Shown here one piece after another: positions 24,425-37,162 of a stretch of DNA of 64,000 nucleotides. Under the pieces are notes generated by a model, which saw only the letters and a program-made list of their open reading frames with translations, was not told the DNA's origin and did not search any database. Origin of the DNA: Drosophila pseudoobscura. Taxonomy: Eukaryota; Arthropoda; Insecta; Diptera; Drosophilidae. The first letter of the stretch is position 1. Each line of letters begins with the position of its first letter. Location: positions 24,326,001-24,390,000 of the forward strand of contig NC_046681.1 of the NCBI RefSeq assembly GCF_009870125.1. Reading direction: 5' to 3'. The translations under genes and the position numbers were made by a program.

Positions 24425-27400
24425 CTAACAGTTCAACACTTTGGACTTGCCACGTGTCTCCCCGAACAGCCATGAGCAAATGCGATCCAACAGAAAGGCA
24501 CCAATGATGTCCGCCACCAGGACAGCGAGCAATACGCAACGGAACTATAAAGGGAAAATTAATGTATAGTCTCGCATAATGGCTTGCAAATGCATATACG
24601 TACATTTGTGGGGAAATCAATAATTTCGAAAAATTCCGTCAGATCGGGCACCAGGCCCGTGGATAACAGCAGCACCAACGCGGCTGAGGCGCCAATGGCA
24701 TACATCAGCATGAGATTGGAGCGCAGACTCTCCATGAAGGGATGCCCCTGTTAATTAAATATAGGATTATATTATATAGTTCCTTTCGGCAGGGATCGGT
24801 CTAGTTCCTACCTTATAGTTGACTGCAATGGTGGCCACCTGCAGTGATATGCTAATAATGTAGACCGTGCTGCTAACAATGTTTGGATCGTATTTGGTCT
24901 TCTCCTCGGCATCCATGTCAATATACAGCTTAACTTTGCCCACTCTAGGAAGAGAAAAAAAAGAGTTAGTACCAATATAGAGGAGTATTATAGTAGTAGA
25001 CCCACCTTGGCGGTGCCAATTTGGTGGCTTCATTGGTCAAGTAATAGAGCGTGCCAAAATGCACTGCAAATTGCGAGAGGATCGTAGAAATTGTATAGAA
25101 ATTGAAGATGTTTGGCAGTGGTGCGACCTTCGACAGAGTTTTCAGTGGCTGCAAATAGAATGGTGAGTACAGTGAGCCATAGACCTGTTATAATTTCTAG
25201 ACCTTGGATCGAGTAATAAACAGAAAACAGGCCGCGATGAAGATGCCCTGCATGGTTGCCTGAGTATCGCTGAATTTGATGCCATCAATATACAGCACGG
25301 ATTGGCAGTAGGCCTGAATGAGGGCATTCAGAGCGAGGATCTTGAACATCTGCAGTGTGGTGACCAGAGTGCAGCGTCCCTGCTTGATTATGTGATTGAC
25401 TGATACGGAAAATATAGAAAAAGGAAGATCAGAAATGCATCAAAAAGGCTGTGAAATCCCAGGGCTACCCACCACACATGATCGAGGACGATTTGCTGGT
25501 GAACGGCGCCGCAATTGAGGCATCACCCAACTTAACCATCGTCTGCTCTTCCATGTCGCGCAGAGCCATCTGCATGCGAGCTTGCGACTGATTAAGGTGC
25601 TCCTGTCGCCGGCGCATGGCACGCTCTCGCGGGCTCAACTGTTGGTTGGCAGTGTTGGCAGCGGCGGCCGTGGCTGCAGCCGCTGCTGCGGTGGCCAGCT
25701 GCTGTTCCTCTTCGGTGCGCTTGCGCTTCGCGGGCGCGCTGGTAAGCAGAGAGACGCCCACATTGGCGTGCTTCAAGGCCCCCACATCGTTGGTGCCGTC
25801 GCCGCACATGAGCGTGCAGAAGCCCAACTGTTTCAGCGTGGTGATCACAAACTCCTTCTGCTTGGGTGCAAAGCGTGCGCAGACTGTCACGTGGGGCAGC
25901 AGCTGACGCATATACTGGGGTTGATTGTGCTGTAGATGCAGCAGTCCCTCGCCAGTAATACACAGATCGTGCGTGGCAAGCATGGGAGATATGCTCTTGC
26001 TGCGCTCGTCCATTTTATACGACTGCTCTCCATCGACGGATATCCAGTTCCAAGTGTTTCGCTTTGCCGGTTCGGGCGGGGTCAGGATGAGCAGCTTCTT
26101 GCGTGTGAATCGCAGCTCTTTGGCCACATGGCAGGCAGTCAGCGGACTGTCGCCTGTGATCATAACCACTTTGTGGGAGGATTGAATGAGCTCCTTGATC
26201 GCAGTCTTGGAGTCGGGTTTCATGGGGCACGAGATGATCACGAAGCCGGCAAAGGTGAGATCGCATTCCACTTCATCGCGCTTCAGTTCGCGTATTTTCT
26301 GAGTTCCCATGCTGCCAAACTCCTTGATGCCCAGAGCCAGGACACGGGCGCCACGACGAGCATACTCGAGATAAATCTGTTTACAAGAAGGTTAATGTTC
26401 GCCTAATTTTCTTTTAATTGTGCACTCACCTTCTCATAGTCCGACGGCACTTCCCGCAACATCTTCTGAATGACTTCGGGTGCTCCCTTGACGGCTCCAA
26501 TGTGCTTCACTTCGTTGGAGTAGGGCACCAGGTAGCCAGCGAGGACCGACATGCGCTTCAGGGCCGATGAAAAGTGATAACGTTGAATGATCTTCAACGG
26601 CTTCAACTGCGTCCGCTTCGGTATGACACTGTCCATTTTGGTGAGATTCCAATCGACGGCTGCCAAGGTGGCCTTCTCGAGGGGATCGCCCACCAGCCCA
26701 TCGTCCAGCAGGGCCAGCGAGTGGCAGCAGGCCAGGACCTGAACAGTGTTGGACTCTGCCTGCTCGATGGGCACACAACTCCCATTCGATGTCAGCCCCG
26801 CAATGCCCTCCACCATGAGGTTATCCGTAGTTAGTGTTCCCGTCTTGTCGAAGCAGCAGATCTGAACCTTTCCAGCGAACGGAATGCGGAAGGGTTCCGT
26901 ACAGAATACAAACAATTTGGTCAACTGGATTAGCGATGTATTCACAGCCAGGGTGAGCTCAATAGGGAGATCGGGCGGTATGATGGCCGTCAGAATTAGA
27001 GTGCACTCGAGGAAGAGCTTGTAGCGGTTGCGCTCCAGATCCTCGCTGCCCTTTACCCACACATAGGAGGCTGCGGCCACAGCAAATACCATGAGGAAGG
27101 CAATAAACGCAAAAGTCTCCTTGTTATTCTCCGTGGCGCGATTGGCACCGAACAGAATCGTGCGCAATAGTTTACCCTGCGATGTGTTGAATCCCGTGCG
27201 GATCACATAGCCAATGCAGCCGCCATCCGGGGCACGCAGCGATTCCTTGGTGGGGGCCGTGTGCTGCACCACTTTGGTGCCACCAAAGAGCACAAACAGC
27301 TTTCCATCACCGTCCACATCCAGTTCGGTGTCCAGGTTGTCCAAAGACTCCAACGATTCCTTCATCAGCGGCACCGATTCGCCCGTCAGCATCGATTCAT

Positions 27401-28445
27401 CTACAATACATGTGCCGCGCAGGATAACCAGGTCACAGGGTACAATATTATCGTTCTGGGAGCGGGTCACGGACACTAGATCTCCAGGAAGCAGCTCGTC
27501 CGAGCCAATGTGGCGCCACTTGTTCTGACGAAAGGCATAGATCAGATACGGTTTGTTACCCATTTTACGGATCTCGGACATGTTCCTCAGCTGCTGCTTC
27601 ACAATGGTGCACTCGAAGGCAATCAACATGAAGAGCGTGAACAGGGAGTAGTACCAGTAGTCGTCCATGCACCACAGTCCCACCGAGAACACTTGGAACA
27701 CAAAGAACGGTGCAGTGGCCCGCTCAAGGAAGAGTTCGTGGAACTCTGGTACCACCATATCCATCTCGTTATTTCCATACGTGGAAGTGGCCTTCTTCAC
27801 AGCCTCTTCTGACTCCAGTCCTCGAGAGGCGGCATAGTTTCTCAAGAGTCCGTCCACGGGAAACTCGACGGCGCGAAAGGTTTTCCTATCGTCGTTCCAC
27901 ACATATTTTGTCTTCTGAAAGACCAGAAAATACTGCGTTGAACCATCCTCCAGTTTGGTGGAGCGTATCGGAACTATCTTTGAGTTGCCATTGTTCGCTG
28001 TGGGCACCACCTTGGCCAGGACATTCGGGGCCGGTCGCTTCGCTTTGCGGCAGGTAAGAAAGGCCAGGACATGAACGCTCCAGTAGCAGAAGAGTAATGT
28101 GAGAATGTGTAGAAATGCTATGGCCAGAACGGCTATGAAGCCAATGTCATTCCAGGCAATGGTCGAGTCCGTTTTGCGGTTTTCCGACGAGATCAACTCT
28201 TGAGTGGTGGGAACATCTGCGTCCTCGCCGCCGTACATGTAGATGCATAGGTATAACGCAGTCAGGTATAACGGGACAAAGGGCAATACCACTCCGCTCA
28301 GTGGCGTTGGCATGCGCACGTGCAGGGTCACATATTTCACCAGATCGTCCAGGTTGCCGGCCGTCGTCGCCCCGTTTTTAGATAGCCTTTGGTTTGGGTC
28401 GGTGTCGCCGGCAGCGCCTTCGATGGTATCTTCTCTCGTACTCAT
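24425..28445 (-). CDS. CG6230: P5A-type ATPase, ATP13A1 ortholog (CG6230)
   Basis: P5A ATPases (Spf1/ATP13A1) sit in the ER membrane and extract mis-targeted transmembrane helices. Exons 26430-28445, 25473-26376, 25203-25399, 25006-25148, 24812-24944, 24604-24747 and 24425-24544 give 1218 residues, close to human ATP13A1. The P-type signatures are all intact: TGES in the actuator domain, the phosphorylation loop DKTGTLT with Asp533, and the hinge [11 protein letters not shown]. The membrane-4 motif [13 protein letters not shown] is diagnostic for P5A. An Ala-rich, charged insert ([10 protein letters not shown] then Ala run) follows the hinge. The C-terminal exons encode the last membrane helices, and the protein ends in a short basic tail. 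The start at 28445 is the first ATG after the upstream DREF-type sites. Confidence 0.95.
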
Positions 28446-29088
28446 GGGTTTATCCTGGTTCTTTCAGTCTCCAAATGTGTGTTTTCTTACAAATTAAATA
28501 CGATTCTTTACAGATTACAAAAGTTTCATAGCGGCAAAAAAAATGTGAAAAAAAGAAGCAACGTCGTCGAACGAAGAAAACTGTGTGTCAGCTGATCCTA
28601 TCGATGTGTATCGATATATTGCATCGGTCTATGTCGTTTGCCAGCACTGTATTTGGTTAAACCGCCGATTTTTTGTTCATAGTTTTCATTTTATTTTTAA
28701 CATTAAAGAAACTATAGTAGCGGCCTGGAGATGGAAGCGTCTGTGGCTGCGCTGGCTGTGTCTCCTGTATGCGGAATCTACCGTTTGGAACCGGCTGGGC
28801 CCCAGTCCTTGTCCGCGTCCAGCAGATTTTCAAGAAACCGCTCAACGATGGATAATTCCACAATGAAGTGGACTGCATAATTTTGACTAGGTTTTATCTA
28901 ATATATTTAGTGATTATACAATATTGATGTTCCCAAGATATTGAAACCCACTTGTCTTTTAGTTTAATTCACGTTAAAATTTGTAGAGATATGAAAATAG
29001 GAAACAGCAGTTTTGCACAGGCTCCCCCACACACGCATAAAAAGGGATATATGTATGTATGTATAATATTGTGATGATGAGGGGATAA
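28446..29088. other. P5A ATPase promoter and Dnaaf4 3' region
   Basis: The half near 28446 is the promoter and leader of the P5A gene with DREF sites at 28599-28616. The half near 29088 is the 3' region of Dnaaf4, which lies on the same strand upstream of it. No coding sequence was recognised between them. Confidence 0.5.
28599..28616. promoter_or_regulatory. DREF sites upstream of the P5A ATPase gene
   Basis: TATCGATG at 28599-28606 and a perfect palindromic DRE, TATCGATA, at 28609-28616. They are about 155-170 bp upstream of the start codon. DREF sites mark promoters of widely expressed and growth genes in Drosophila. Confidence 0.6.
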
Positions 29089-29894
29089 TCATTCATCCAG
29101 AGTATCCATAGGAGACTTCATGGACGGGTCGGTGGGTTTGCCGGCCGCCGCAAAGGCCATCTGTATGTCTGTTTGGGACTCACGCTTGGGAGTGACCCGC
29201 TTGTGTTCATTGGTGAAGCTCACACTGATGCGTCCACTGCCACGTACGGCGGTCATCGGGGGACGAGTCAGTGGAGTGGACAGGCGAGCGGCAGCTGTCG
29301 GTGCGGGTGGTTGCTGATAGGGGGCGTGTAATGGGGGACTGACAGATTTCGTGGATGTCTCCTTGCGCACATCTACCACAAGTGCCTCACGTCGGGCATT
29401 ATCCTGGAACTGCTTGACGCGATCCCTCATTTCTGTTTCGCGCTTGATTTCCTTCGAGATTTCGGCGCGACGCTTGTTCTCGTACCGTTCCATGGCCTGC
29501 TGATCGCGCTGCTTGTTGCGCTCTACAATGAGATCGGCGATTTCCAGGCGCTTCTTCAAGAGTGCCTCCTTGTCCAGCTTCTGAAACATCTCTGGCCAAA
29601 CACCCTTCTCCTTCTTTACCAGCACGATGCGGGCCTCGTTCTTGAAGATGCGGCAAAAACTGAACGAGAGTTATCATATCATTACTCACGGAGGAATATA
29701 CATATGTATAGAAGGTGTGATAATAACCTGGCCATCTCGTCGATCTCTTGGGCCAGATGACGCTCAAAGAATATGGGCGGATTATTGAACTTCAAGTACT
29801 GGGGGAGAAGGACAACGTCCGGCTTCCGTGTCACCAGACGATTGAGTTCAATTGAAATTTTGATGTCGTCCTCGGTCTGCGATATCTGCACCAT
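29089..29894 (-). CDS. Dnaaf4: Dnaaf4 (DYX1C1-like), axonemal dynein assembly factor lacking TPRs
   Basis: DNAAF4/DYX1C1 is a co-chaperone that helps assemble axonemal dynein arms before import into motile cilia and flagella. In flies that means chordotonal neurons and sperm. Exons 29728-29894 and 29089-29659 give 245 residues. The N-terminal CS (p23-like) domain includes YLKFNNPPIFFE, matching YLKVNFPPFLFE of vertebrate DYX1C1, and it continues across the intron into ARIVLVKKEKGVWPEM. A charged coiled coil follows (NKQRDQQAMERYENKRRAE). A short conserved segment then aligns with the vertebrate region before the TPRs (GRISVSFTNEHKRVTPKRES). The protein ends before any TPR repeat. Vertebrate DNAAF4 is about 420 residues with C-terminal TPRs, and the short form is the known fly type (CG14921). 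Confidence 0.88.
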
Positions 29895-31332
29895 GATGAG
29901 CTTCGCTTCCGTTGCCGGTATGCTGTCGTCCTCGCGAGTTATTTCCGACTGAGCAATAGCCCGGTGCTCAAACTTATGTTATAGGCTTCCCAGAATTTGT
30001 GAGAGCAGCTCAAGCTGACAACTGCGACAGGGCCAACACTATGTTCACTTGGAGTGCATATTGGTTCGATTTACTTTAATTTGAATATTAACCAGTCTTC
30101 GAATAGCCAAGCCGGCCGCGTGGCCTATCGACCAAACAACGATTGGCCATACACATCCATCCATCCATCCCCCATGCTTGGGATTGGGACTCGGCCGGGA
30201 CTTCACTCCCAGACACACACCTGTAACATTTTATGCATTTGCATTTTTGGCAAGACAAGATAACGTGGCCTAGTCCAGGAGCTGCCTGCCTGCCTGCTAT
30301 GCTCCTACTCCTCTGATTGAATTAGTCGCAGCTCCAACACGCGAAGCGAATTCCTATTTGCATAGCACATGCCACTCAATAACAGTTTCCCTCGACATTG
30401 ATTGGCAACGGGTTAGTGTTTTATGGAGCCCATGCGATGCTATGACGCGTACATATATTACCATTTATTTGACTTATTTGATTTCCTCGATAATTTGCTT
30501 TGTGAATTAGAGGAAACTTTTATCTGAACGACAAATGTTTTGATTTGTTTTATACCTGGCGTTGCATTTGCGACGCAATATTCTTTACATATGAAACATG
30601 TAATATAATAGCGGTATAAGATCAGTAGAGCACCAGATTGCTATTCCACATGTCCTGCCTGTAGCATTCCCGATTCTAAATCCACTGATTCTTATGTTTG
30701 AACTGACCCTTAAATTACTTGAGGATAAATTGTTTGATTCCTGCAGGAGATGCTCTACGCTCAGAAGGGGAAACAATAGATCGCAAAGGTGTCAGTACAT
30801 TAAAAAAAAAAACATTAAATCACACCTAAAATGTTTATATGTGTATATTCAAGATTATAAGATCAATTGATAAACTCAATTGGCTGTCATGTGCCTGGGT
30901 TCATCGCTTCCCAATCAAATAAATATGTACAAACAATGCATTTAAATTGACATGAGAACCGTGGCAACCAGCCAAGATTAGTTACGAGAACTAACGACGT
31001 AGCTATGGTAACTTAAGGTTCATTCACTTCTTTCCCTTCTGAAGGAGGAATTCTGACGATGCGATCGCACCAATCAGATGATTAGGCTGAGGAACGCTTT
31101 GGATAGGAATGTTTTAAGCTAACAAAATCCAATGGAATCGAATCCAATGGATGCTATCAATTTGTATGCTTCTGTCTGGTTATATAGAAAATTGTAATAT
31201 AATAGAACATGTAACTATGGAAATAGAATGAACGTACAGCCGCAATCTAAGGCAACGTTACAGAATTAATTAGTGACTAACCGAGAATTGTTAATGACTT
31301 TTTTTTAGATATGTTACATAAATTACTGGGCA
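29895..31332. other. Intergenic region between Dnaaf4 and Csl4
   Basis: The Dnaaf4 5' region lies at the left and the Csl4 3' region at the right. A CCAT microsatellite is at about 30153-30170 and a CTGC repeat near 30280-30297. The rest is A/T rich with no coding signature, tRNA or convincing RNA gene noticed. Confidence 0.45.
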
Positions 31333-32012
31333 TTATTTGATTATATTTATTGAACTTTCAGGCAGGACTTTTGCCACTTTGCGAGGCTCCTTAATGGTAG
31401 TCAGGGGACACTGCATCTCGCTCCAGCCCACCGGTACCATAGGCACTCGGGTTTTACGGGCATCGCTGGCATAGGCTACGACCACACCGAGCTCTGTTTC
31501 GGCAGTGGTTAGGAGAAATGATTGTTCCATTTGATTGATGACGCGGGCCAGTATCACATCGCCAGGCTTGAACGACTTGTATATGTCGACACGATCCTTT
31601 TCCGTTTCCCGTACGTCCTCCTTCCGCAGCAGCCCGCGATAGCTGCTCTCCAGCAAGACGTTTCGCACGCAGAATATGGCACACTTGGCGAACTTTGGTG
31701 TTGTGACCAGAACACGGGCTGTGACGACGTCCCCGGTGGCCGGAATGGTCAGGTGGAAGCCTGGCTTGTGAACACTTACAACCTGACACTGCAAAGAGGC
31801 AATTGGTTGCTTCAATTTATTGCGGCAGGTCGTCCCTCAGGCCAACTTACGTTTTCTCCAGATTCTTCAATGTTCACGACCCCCGATTTGGAGGCGTAGA
31901 TGTAGCCGTTCTGTTCGTATGTTCCTATGCCCAAAACAACATTGTCTTCTACTCGGCACAAGCGTTCTCCTGGCAAGCACACAACTGTGTTTTCATCTCC
32001 TTCTGAGCTCAT
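31333..32012 (-). CDS. Csl4: Csl4, exosome cap subunit (EXOSC1)
   Basis: Csl4 is one of three S1/KH cap proteins of the RNA exosome, which trims and degrades RNA in nucleus and cytoplasm. Exons 31851-32012 and 31333-31788 give 205 residues, near human EXOSC1 (195). The N-terminal domain carries CLPGERLC and GIGTYEQNGYIYAS. The S1 domain (roughly residues 65-150) includes GDVVTARV, the basic RGLLRKEDVRETEKDRV and SFKPGDVILARVI. The family's C-terminal zinc-ribbon part is reduced to a sequence ending in VGWSEMQCPLTTIKEPRKVAKV, with a single Cys in that stretch. The ATG at 32012 begins MSSEGDEN. Another in-frame ATG slightly upstream is less likely. The gene is divergent from Nup160, 174 bp away. 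Confidence 0.94.
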
Positions 32013-32084
32013 TTTTTTTAATTTGTTGTCAAAAGGCACATGTGTGCACAGAATATCTATAGGTAATATCGGAATGTTTTTCGA

Positions 32085-32116
32085 TGTTTTGAGAACAATC
32101 GATGAAACATCGATGT
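32085..32116. promoter_or_regulatory. Shared Csl4/Nup160 promoter with ATCGAT sites
   Basis: The 174-bp gap between divergent start codons contains TTTTTCGATG and two ATCGAT cores at 32098-32103 and 32109-32114. These are close to the DREF consensus TATCGATA, which suggests a common control region for the two genes. Confidence 0.5.
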
Positions 32117-32186
32117 TTTAGAAAAAGTACAGCTCTAGTTGCCGGCGTCAATAATTTAACCTTTTCCGGATTGTTATTAGTTCAAC

Positions 32187-35100
32187 ATGGATGTTAATAT
32201 GAGCTACCGCGAAGTTGCGACTAAAAACCTGAAGCCAGCAGACTGGATAGATGTTACGATACATACGGGTAGGTTGTTCCAGATAAAAAGAGAGACCATT
32301 CATTAATTTGCATCTGCCAGGAGATACACTGAACAGTCTGCAGGACTCCCAAAACTTTGAGATATCTGGTGGACATTCTTACAAAAACAATAATGTGATG
32401 TACCGGAACCGATTCATATATTGGTAAGTTGATTTGTAAACAAATCGGTAAAGCAACTAAAATGTTTGCCTAAAGGCGGACTAACAAATCGGTGCTGGAG
32501 CTCGGGGAGGTGAGCTTGGATATATCACTGGTCAGGAACCAACTGCGTATGCGATTCAATGAGTCGACTGTGCTCAATGTTTCCCTTACGGAGCAGCCAC
32601 AAGCCATTACACTGTTGGTCGTCACTGTGAGCAGTGTCCATCGATATGTGTTTCCACTGAAGACGGCTACTGTAGAAGTGGGCGCTGCTGCTGGGCCAGA
32701 CGATCTGCAGTCACAATCTATATTCTATGATGTGACTGAAAAGATCGACGATCCAAGTGCGTACTTTCTTACGGACGGACTTGGAATGCCCACTGTCGCT
32801 GCTTCGTTTATGTCGAAGCACGCTCAAGTAGCCCACTTTGCGGTGGCCTACCCGAACAAGCTGTTGCACCACGTGATGAACTGTGTCGATGGCGCTACTG
32901 TAACGCAAGAGGTCAAGGAACCGCATCTGATGCCTCGGTTTCTGTACAAATTTGCGGGTGCTCTGAGGTGAGTGCCGCAGCTTCTGGGTCATGCCATACC
33001 GATTTAATGTTGTCTTTTTCTGCTATTTTATTAGACGAGCGGAATCTGTGGATGCGGCCAATGACATGTCATTCAGTGAAATCGATGGCAAGACCTATCT
33101 TCTGGTTGTTTACAGGAGCAATGAGCTGCGACTCTGGTCATTGGATACTATGCAGGCAGTATCCACCATTAACTGCTGCTCTGGTGGGGGTGTAGGAGCA
33201 CCAACAGCACAAGGACGTAAGTGTTCGAATTCTAGAGCTTCAATTTTTGCAGCTGCTAATTGCATATTTGGTTTATTTTTGCAGCACAAACAAATGTGAT
33301 ACGAAAAATTGACGACCGAAACTTTTGCGTCTTCCTCTCACACGACGAAGGGGCCGAGTTTGTTTGCGTGCAAATCGACAAGAATATGACGGATGTGGGT
33401 TCTAGAGACATAGAATTGATTGTGAAGCACACAGTGGTGGCACCAGACATGGATCTGATCGACTTTAATGTCACCCTCACACACATCTGGGCGCTCTGGA
33501 GCAATGTTGAAGGGGATTTTAATGCCTCGACGATTCATTATGGCTCTAATCAGGCCATTCAATGGGTTTCTTCTGTCCTAGAACCGCCACCGGATCGTTA
33601 TTGTCTCACCACGGAGCAGGGAATCGATCCACGCGAGGCCTACTGCTCGTACATCTTCCATCCGGGTCGATTCGATCGGACTGTGATTACCAAGGCCTTA
33701 TATGTGAGTATATCTTTGCCCGAAATGTAGATAAATCTATTGTTGATTCCCCCCAAAAGATGTTCCGACGCGTCAACCTGCAGTTTGATGTTAGGCAGCT
33801 GTCGATGACAGTGCTCAAGGAGCAGGTGTGCCAGGCCGTCGAGGATGAGATCCAGAACGAGTTCAAGGAGTTTGTGGTCAGTGATGAGGAGTATCTAGAA
33901 ATCGCCACTAGGCTATGGGATCGTTTCTACTCCTGCTGCGAGCAATACCACATCAAGTACTCGGAGCCCATTGGTTTGTCCATATTGGGTGGCATGGATG
34001 CGGCTTGCCTCATCAGGCGGCAATCTTTTGCCCTGCTACGTCCATGCGAACTGTGGGAGCATATTCTGCTCATTGGAGAGCAAGCCACAGATGTGGCCTC
34101 GCTGATGTCCCCATTCTTTCAAGACAATCTCTCAATGTCGACGGCATTCGCTGAGCTAATAAGGATCGTCACTCAGGTGGAAAAGACCCTCCCAGAGGAT
34201 GTCAAAATGGAAATGGATAAGAAACTGTACCAGCGAGAGTCGCCCATCGATCTTGTGGCCAAACTGGTTGCCAGAAGCCTAGATGATGACGACACTGGCG
34301 CCATCTTCCCCATGGACACCGTTCAGAAACTGAAGATCGAGCTAGAGCAAATACCCAACCTGCAGGACGCTGTCGATATGCTGCTGAATATTCTTTGCGT
34401 GATCGATCCGGATGCACCGCCGTCAAACGGTAGAGTTAATCCTTATAGCTTCATTCATATTATTATTGTTTTATTCTCTATTTTCTCTTTGCAGATTATG
34501 CCAGGTCCACGCGTTTTCTGCTGCCAACTGGGGCATTGTTTGGCAGCGAATACGGAATATCCATTCTAGCCGAGACGTTCAAACAAATGGCTTTGATACG
34601 GTACAATATGAATACAAATATATTCCTGATTTAATCTGCATCTAATTACACTTAATATTATATCTCCTTTGCAGCTTTTCCGTCTGCCGCAATTTACTCA
34701 TTGTACTTTACATTTTGGATCAGGAACACTGTGAGACGGATCAAAGTTTCCTTACGACGACTGAGAACTACATGAGATCGTATTACACTCTTGTTTGGAT
34801 GGCCGTGACACCCATTTCCTCGAATACCCCAGCAGGCTTGTAAGCAAAAAGACCCTGAATCCTAAACATTGAATGATTATAATCGTGTTCATATTATAGT
34901 GAGGCTTCCATTCAGCGCCTCAATCGGGCACAGCTCTTTGATGGCTATTCTCGACCGTACTCAAGCCATGTGCGTGGCTATGGGGATGACCAGACCACGC
35001 TGCTCTGTTTATTCCTACGTTCCAAGGGTCTGTTCAGTGCTCTGTCGAAGCTGCTGAAGGAGTCGAGCATGCAACTGGAGACGGAGCCAGCAACGTTGCG

Positions 35101-37115
35101 TCAAACGCTGCTGAAGCTGGTTACCTACAGCAATCAGATGCTGTGAGTAAAGCCCTAGCCAAATATTTGTAGGTTCTTTATGTACTTTATTTATGTTTAT
35201 GTCTGTCCTTTCAGATGGCCCGAATCTCCCAGCTATGTATTCCCAGAATGGCTCTATGGCACATGCCATCAAATCATTGTGCAGGATTATGTGCGCCTGC
35301 TGGCCGACTGGTGCGAAAGCAAATCCTATTGTCGTGAGTAGTCCGTCGAAGTTGCTTATCCCATCAATGCCAAATCCAATCTTTATTTCGCAGGAGCCTT
35401 TATGCTGGCTGTGACGCTGTTGGATTGCGGCGAGACACAAAAGGCAGTGATCCTCTTTCAGAATACAGCTGAAATGGTGCTCGACGATGCATTCCTCATT
35501 GAGCACGTGCTGAAGACCACACCGCTGTACAGTCAAATTAAAGAGAGCCTCGAACTGGGCAATGATGATGGACCTTCAGTGGAGGATAGAAAACAGGCGA
35601 TGGTGCATTATTATCTGAAGGTTATACAGCTATTTGAGCAGTATTCGGCCGTCGACTACATCATTCAGCTGGCTCTTACGGCCATAAGCAAGCTGGGGGA
35701 TCATGATCCACAGTTGCCGATGTTCCAGTCTATAGTCTTCAATAACCATATGCATCTGGGCCACTACGAGGACGCGTATCACGCTTTAATCTACAATGCC
35801 GACATATCACGGCGCAAGGATTGCCTGCGTCAGTTGGTGGTGACGCTGTTTCAATGCAAGAACCTGGATCTGCTTATGAAGCTCCCCTACAATGGGCTGC
35901 AGAACGAGTTCGAGAGCATTGTGGAGTCGCGCGCGCGCTCTTTGAGCATCGATCAGAATGACGTCTATAACTTTTTGTATGCTTTTCACACGAGCAAGGG
36001 AAATATGCGTAAGGCTGCCACAGTCATGTATGAGCAGGCCATGCGGTTGCAGGTGAGCAGCAATGACCCAAAGGCACTGGAAAAGCGTTGCTCCGCGCTC
36101 CTGATTTGTGTAAATTGCCTGAATTTGGTCGACAGTCGGTACAGATGGATAGCCAAGCCAATCATTGGCGACGAGCGGGAGTCGACGGCTATGGATTTGG
36201 ATAACGAAGATGATCTGCCGCCGATCGACGATGAAGTGCTGGTCCTAGAGCTGGACGACATACGTCGCGAGCTTGTCTACAACGTGGCATTGAAGGAGCT
36301 CTCACACTATCGAAAGGACATAGCCGCCTATGTGCTGGCAGGGGCAGAGGAGCTATCCTATCTCCTAGGAAGCTATGGTCTGTATACGGCTGCCCTGAAA
36401 CTGTCCCGCGGGCACAAATTCTCTGTGCTGCCGACATTTCAGAGCCTGGCTGCTGCCTGTGTGAGCGCCACAGAAGAGGCGGCCAGCGATGCCTGGGATT
36501 GGCTGCAGAACAACGATCTGGCAGGTGCATAAATCTGGCTAAATTATAAAATTTCAATTGATTTAATCTCTGATTATCCTCTTATTAGATCTACCACATC
36601 GTAACAATGCCGCAGATATGGCATGGTCCCTGCTGCAGAAGCTGATACTCGACCACGAGCTCAAGGACTCGACAGTCATACGCAAGAGCGTCGTGAACCG
36701 ACTGCTCACGATGAACGCATTTGTGCCCAAGTGGCTGTACGACTCCTACAAGCTGAGCAATTCCCGCGAGCTGTTGCAGTTGTACGTCAGGCACAATCGA
36801 TTGCTGGAGGCCGCCGATATGGCCAGCGAGATGATCTGTGCCATGCTCGGGGCAGGCAGCGAATACTTTGATTTCCAGCAGTCGATCAATGTGACGACTC
36901 CGCAGCTCGCATTCCCCATCAACACAATTGATCTGCTGCTGCACGCCCTGAAGGTCAATGGCAAGGAAAATTCGGAATACGAAGTGGCCTGCATTCAGCT
37001 GGAGGAGGATGTGGCCAGATACATTGAGACTGTCAGCCGTACCACATCGGATAAAATGAAAGTGGCCATTTTGCGGAATCGGGAAGAGCAGCAGCTGCAG
37101 GCATTACGCCAGTAA
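32187..37115 (+). CDS. Nup160: Nup160, Y-complex nucleoporin
   Basis: Nup160 is a large subunit of the Nup107-160 (Y) complex that forms the outer rings of the nuclear pore. Twelve exons were phased: 32187-32268, 32321-32423, 32476-32967, 33035-33216, 33285-33703, 33760-34429, 34495-34600, 34675-34839, 34900-35142, 35215-35333, 35394-36524 and 36589-37115. They give 1412 residues, against 1436 in human. The N-terminal third is a beta-propeller that starts with SYREVATKNLKPADWIDVTI and contains YLLVVYRSNELRLWSLDT. The C-terminal two thirds is an alpha-helical solenoid, with landmarks such as QDDE-type acidic loops and FHTSKGNMRKAATVMYEQA (the conserved Nup160 domain). The gene diverges from Csl4 and converges on RfC38, whose stop codon is 47 bp beyond its own. 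Confidence 0.95.
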
Positions 37116-37120
37116 TTCAG

Positions 37121-37126
37121 TTTATT
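37121..37126 (-). terminator. RfC38 polyadenylation signal in the Nup160-RfC38 gap
   Basis: The plus strand reads TTTATT at 37121-37126, giving AATAAA on the minus strand 37 bases past the RfC38 stop. Cleavage downstream of this signal would lie inside the last exon of Nup160. Confidence 0.55.
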
Positions 37127-37162
37127 AAGTAAAATGTATGTTTTTCGAATTAAATGCTAATC

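Noticed and set aside
30600-30800. Possible small RNA or tRNA gene between Dnaaf4 and Csl4
   Set aside because: No tRNA box A/box B pair or cloverleaf could be assembled, and the sequence looks like ordinary intergenic DNA.
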